A stretch of DNA of 64,000 nucleotides, taken from NCBI GenBank assembly GCA_028386065.3, contig JAKUCV010001511.1:1-64000 (forward strand), written 5' to 3'. The notes beneath the pieces were generated by a model that did no database searches, was not told the origin of the DNA, and worked only from the letters and a program-made list of their open reading frames with translations. Positions 63,771-64,000 of this stretch are shown here, piece after piece (the stretch's first letter is position 1; each line of letters begins with the position of its first letter). This DNA is from Turnera subulata (Eukaryota; Streptophyta; Magnoliopsida; Malpighiales; Passifloraceae). The translations under genes and the position numbers were made by a program.

Positions 63771-64000
63771 TTCAATTTTCCTTAAAGATCTGCGGAATCT
63801 TTTGGCAGTAAGACATCCAGTCTTTGTTGTATATTCGCTTTTTATTGTGTCTGCCAAAACAATTTGCCTTTAAAATGCATTCAATGCCCATAACAAATTT
63901 CTTCCGAAAATTTTAAGGGCCTTCAATTAACATAATTCCAAAATTTAAATGAATAAAAGACTTAATTAAAAATAAATAAACATGGGCCTTTTATAAATTA

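Larger units (their letters stand above)
58562..64000 (-). mobile_element. Second copy of the same Ty1/copia family, cut by window end
   Basis: Sequence order follows the copia element at 35080-40378: LTR (58562-59040), RNase H remnant (59587-59279), broken RT/integrase, palindromic-unit array (61925-62080), antisense LINE-endonuclease block (62382-63065), second unit array (63655-63770), then the end 'catgggcc' matching 40373-40380. The outer LTR end reads TATTATAAA where copy 1 has TGTTATAAA, a mutated terminus. It contains an assembly gap. Confidence 0.88.

Overview
This window reads as nuclear DNA of a flowering plant, most likely a eudicot. The genes have spliced GT-AG introns, and one intron looks U12-type. 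There is an FKF1-type LOV/F-box/Kelch photoreceptor, a type-B cytokinin response regulator, and a chloroplast-type protein with an acidic tract. Most of the remaining DNA is retrotransposons and DNA transposons typical of plant intergenic space. I could not assign a genus.

Host genes from left to right: (1) the 3' exons of a tropinone-reductase-like short-chain dehydrogenase (4136-5274, +), with a stray C-terminal exon fragment of a relative at 7814-7912; (2) FKF1 (8412-10671, -), two exons, 633 aa; (3) a 176-aa, probably plastid-targeted protein of unknown function (13036-14179, -), two exons; (4) a type-B response regulator (48361-52566, +), five coding exons, 660 aa; (5) a FHIT-type HIT-domain dinucleoside polyphosphate hydrolase (56285-57790, -). 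The best HIT-consistent model of gene 5 needs a 3-nt microexon next to an AT-AC intron.

Repeats: an LTR end inside an ORF1-only LINE (1-4009); a Mutator-like element with long duplicated TIRs (5546-6686); a full Ty3/gypsy chromovirus on the minus strand (15354-24332, TSD TAAAA); a 5'-truncated LINE on the minus strand (24454-31557) carrying both a 637-bp retroposon (TSD CTGGCTACTG) and a complete 4.4-kb hAT element (TSD CTCCTCAC); a Mutator-like element (31864-33588, 9-bp TSD); a full Ty1/copia element (35080-47603, TSD TTTTG) split by a Ty3 solo LTR (40384-46695, TSD CTTAT), which is itself split by a second solo LTR; a small hAT-like element (54285-54848); and a second copy of the same copia family running off the window end (58562-64000), which contains an assembly gap flanked by an identical 208-bp duplication.

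No operon-like logic applies. FKF1 (blue-light timing of flowering) and the type-B regulator (cytokinin transcriptional output) are independent single genes. Their spacing is set by transposon insertion. The most unusual items are the FHIT splice structure, the copia family that carries an antisense open frame with a LINE endonuclease segment, and the arrays of short self-complementary units in the same copia family.
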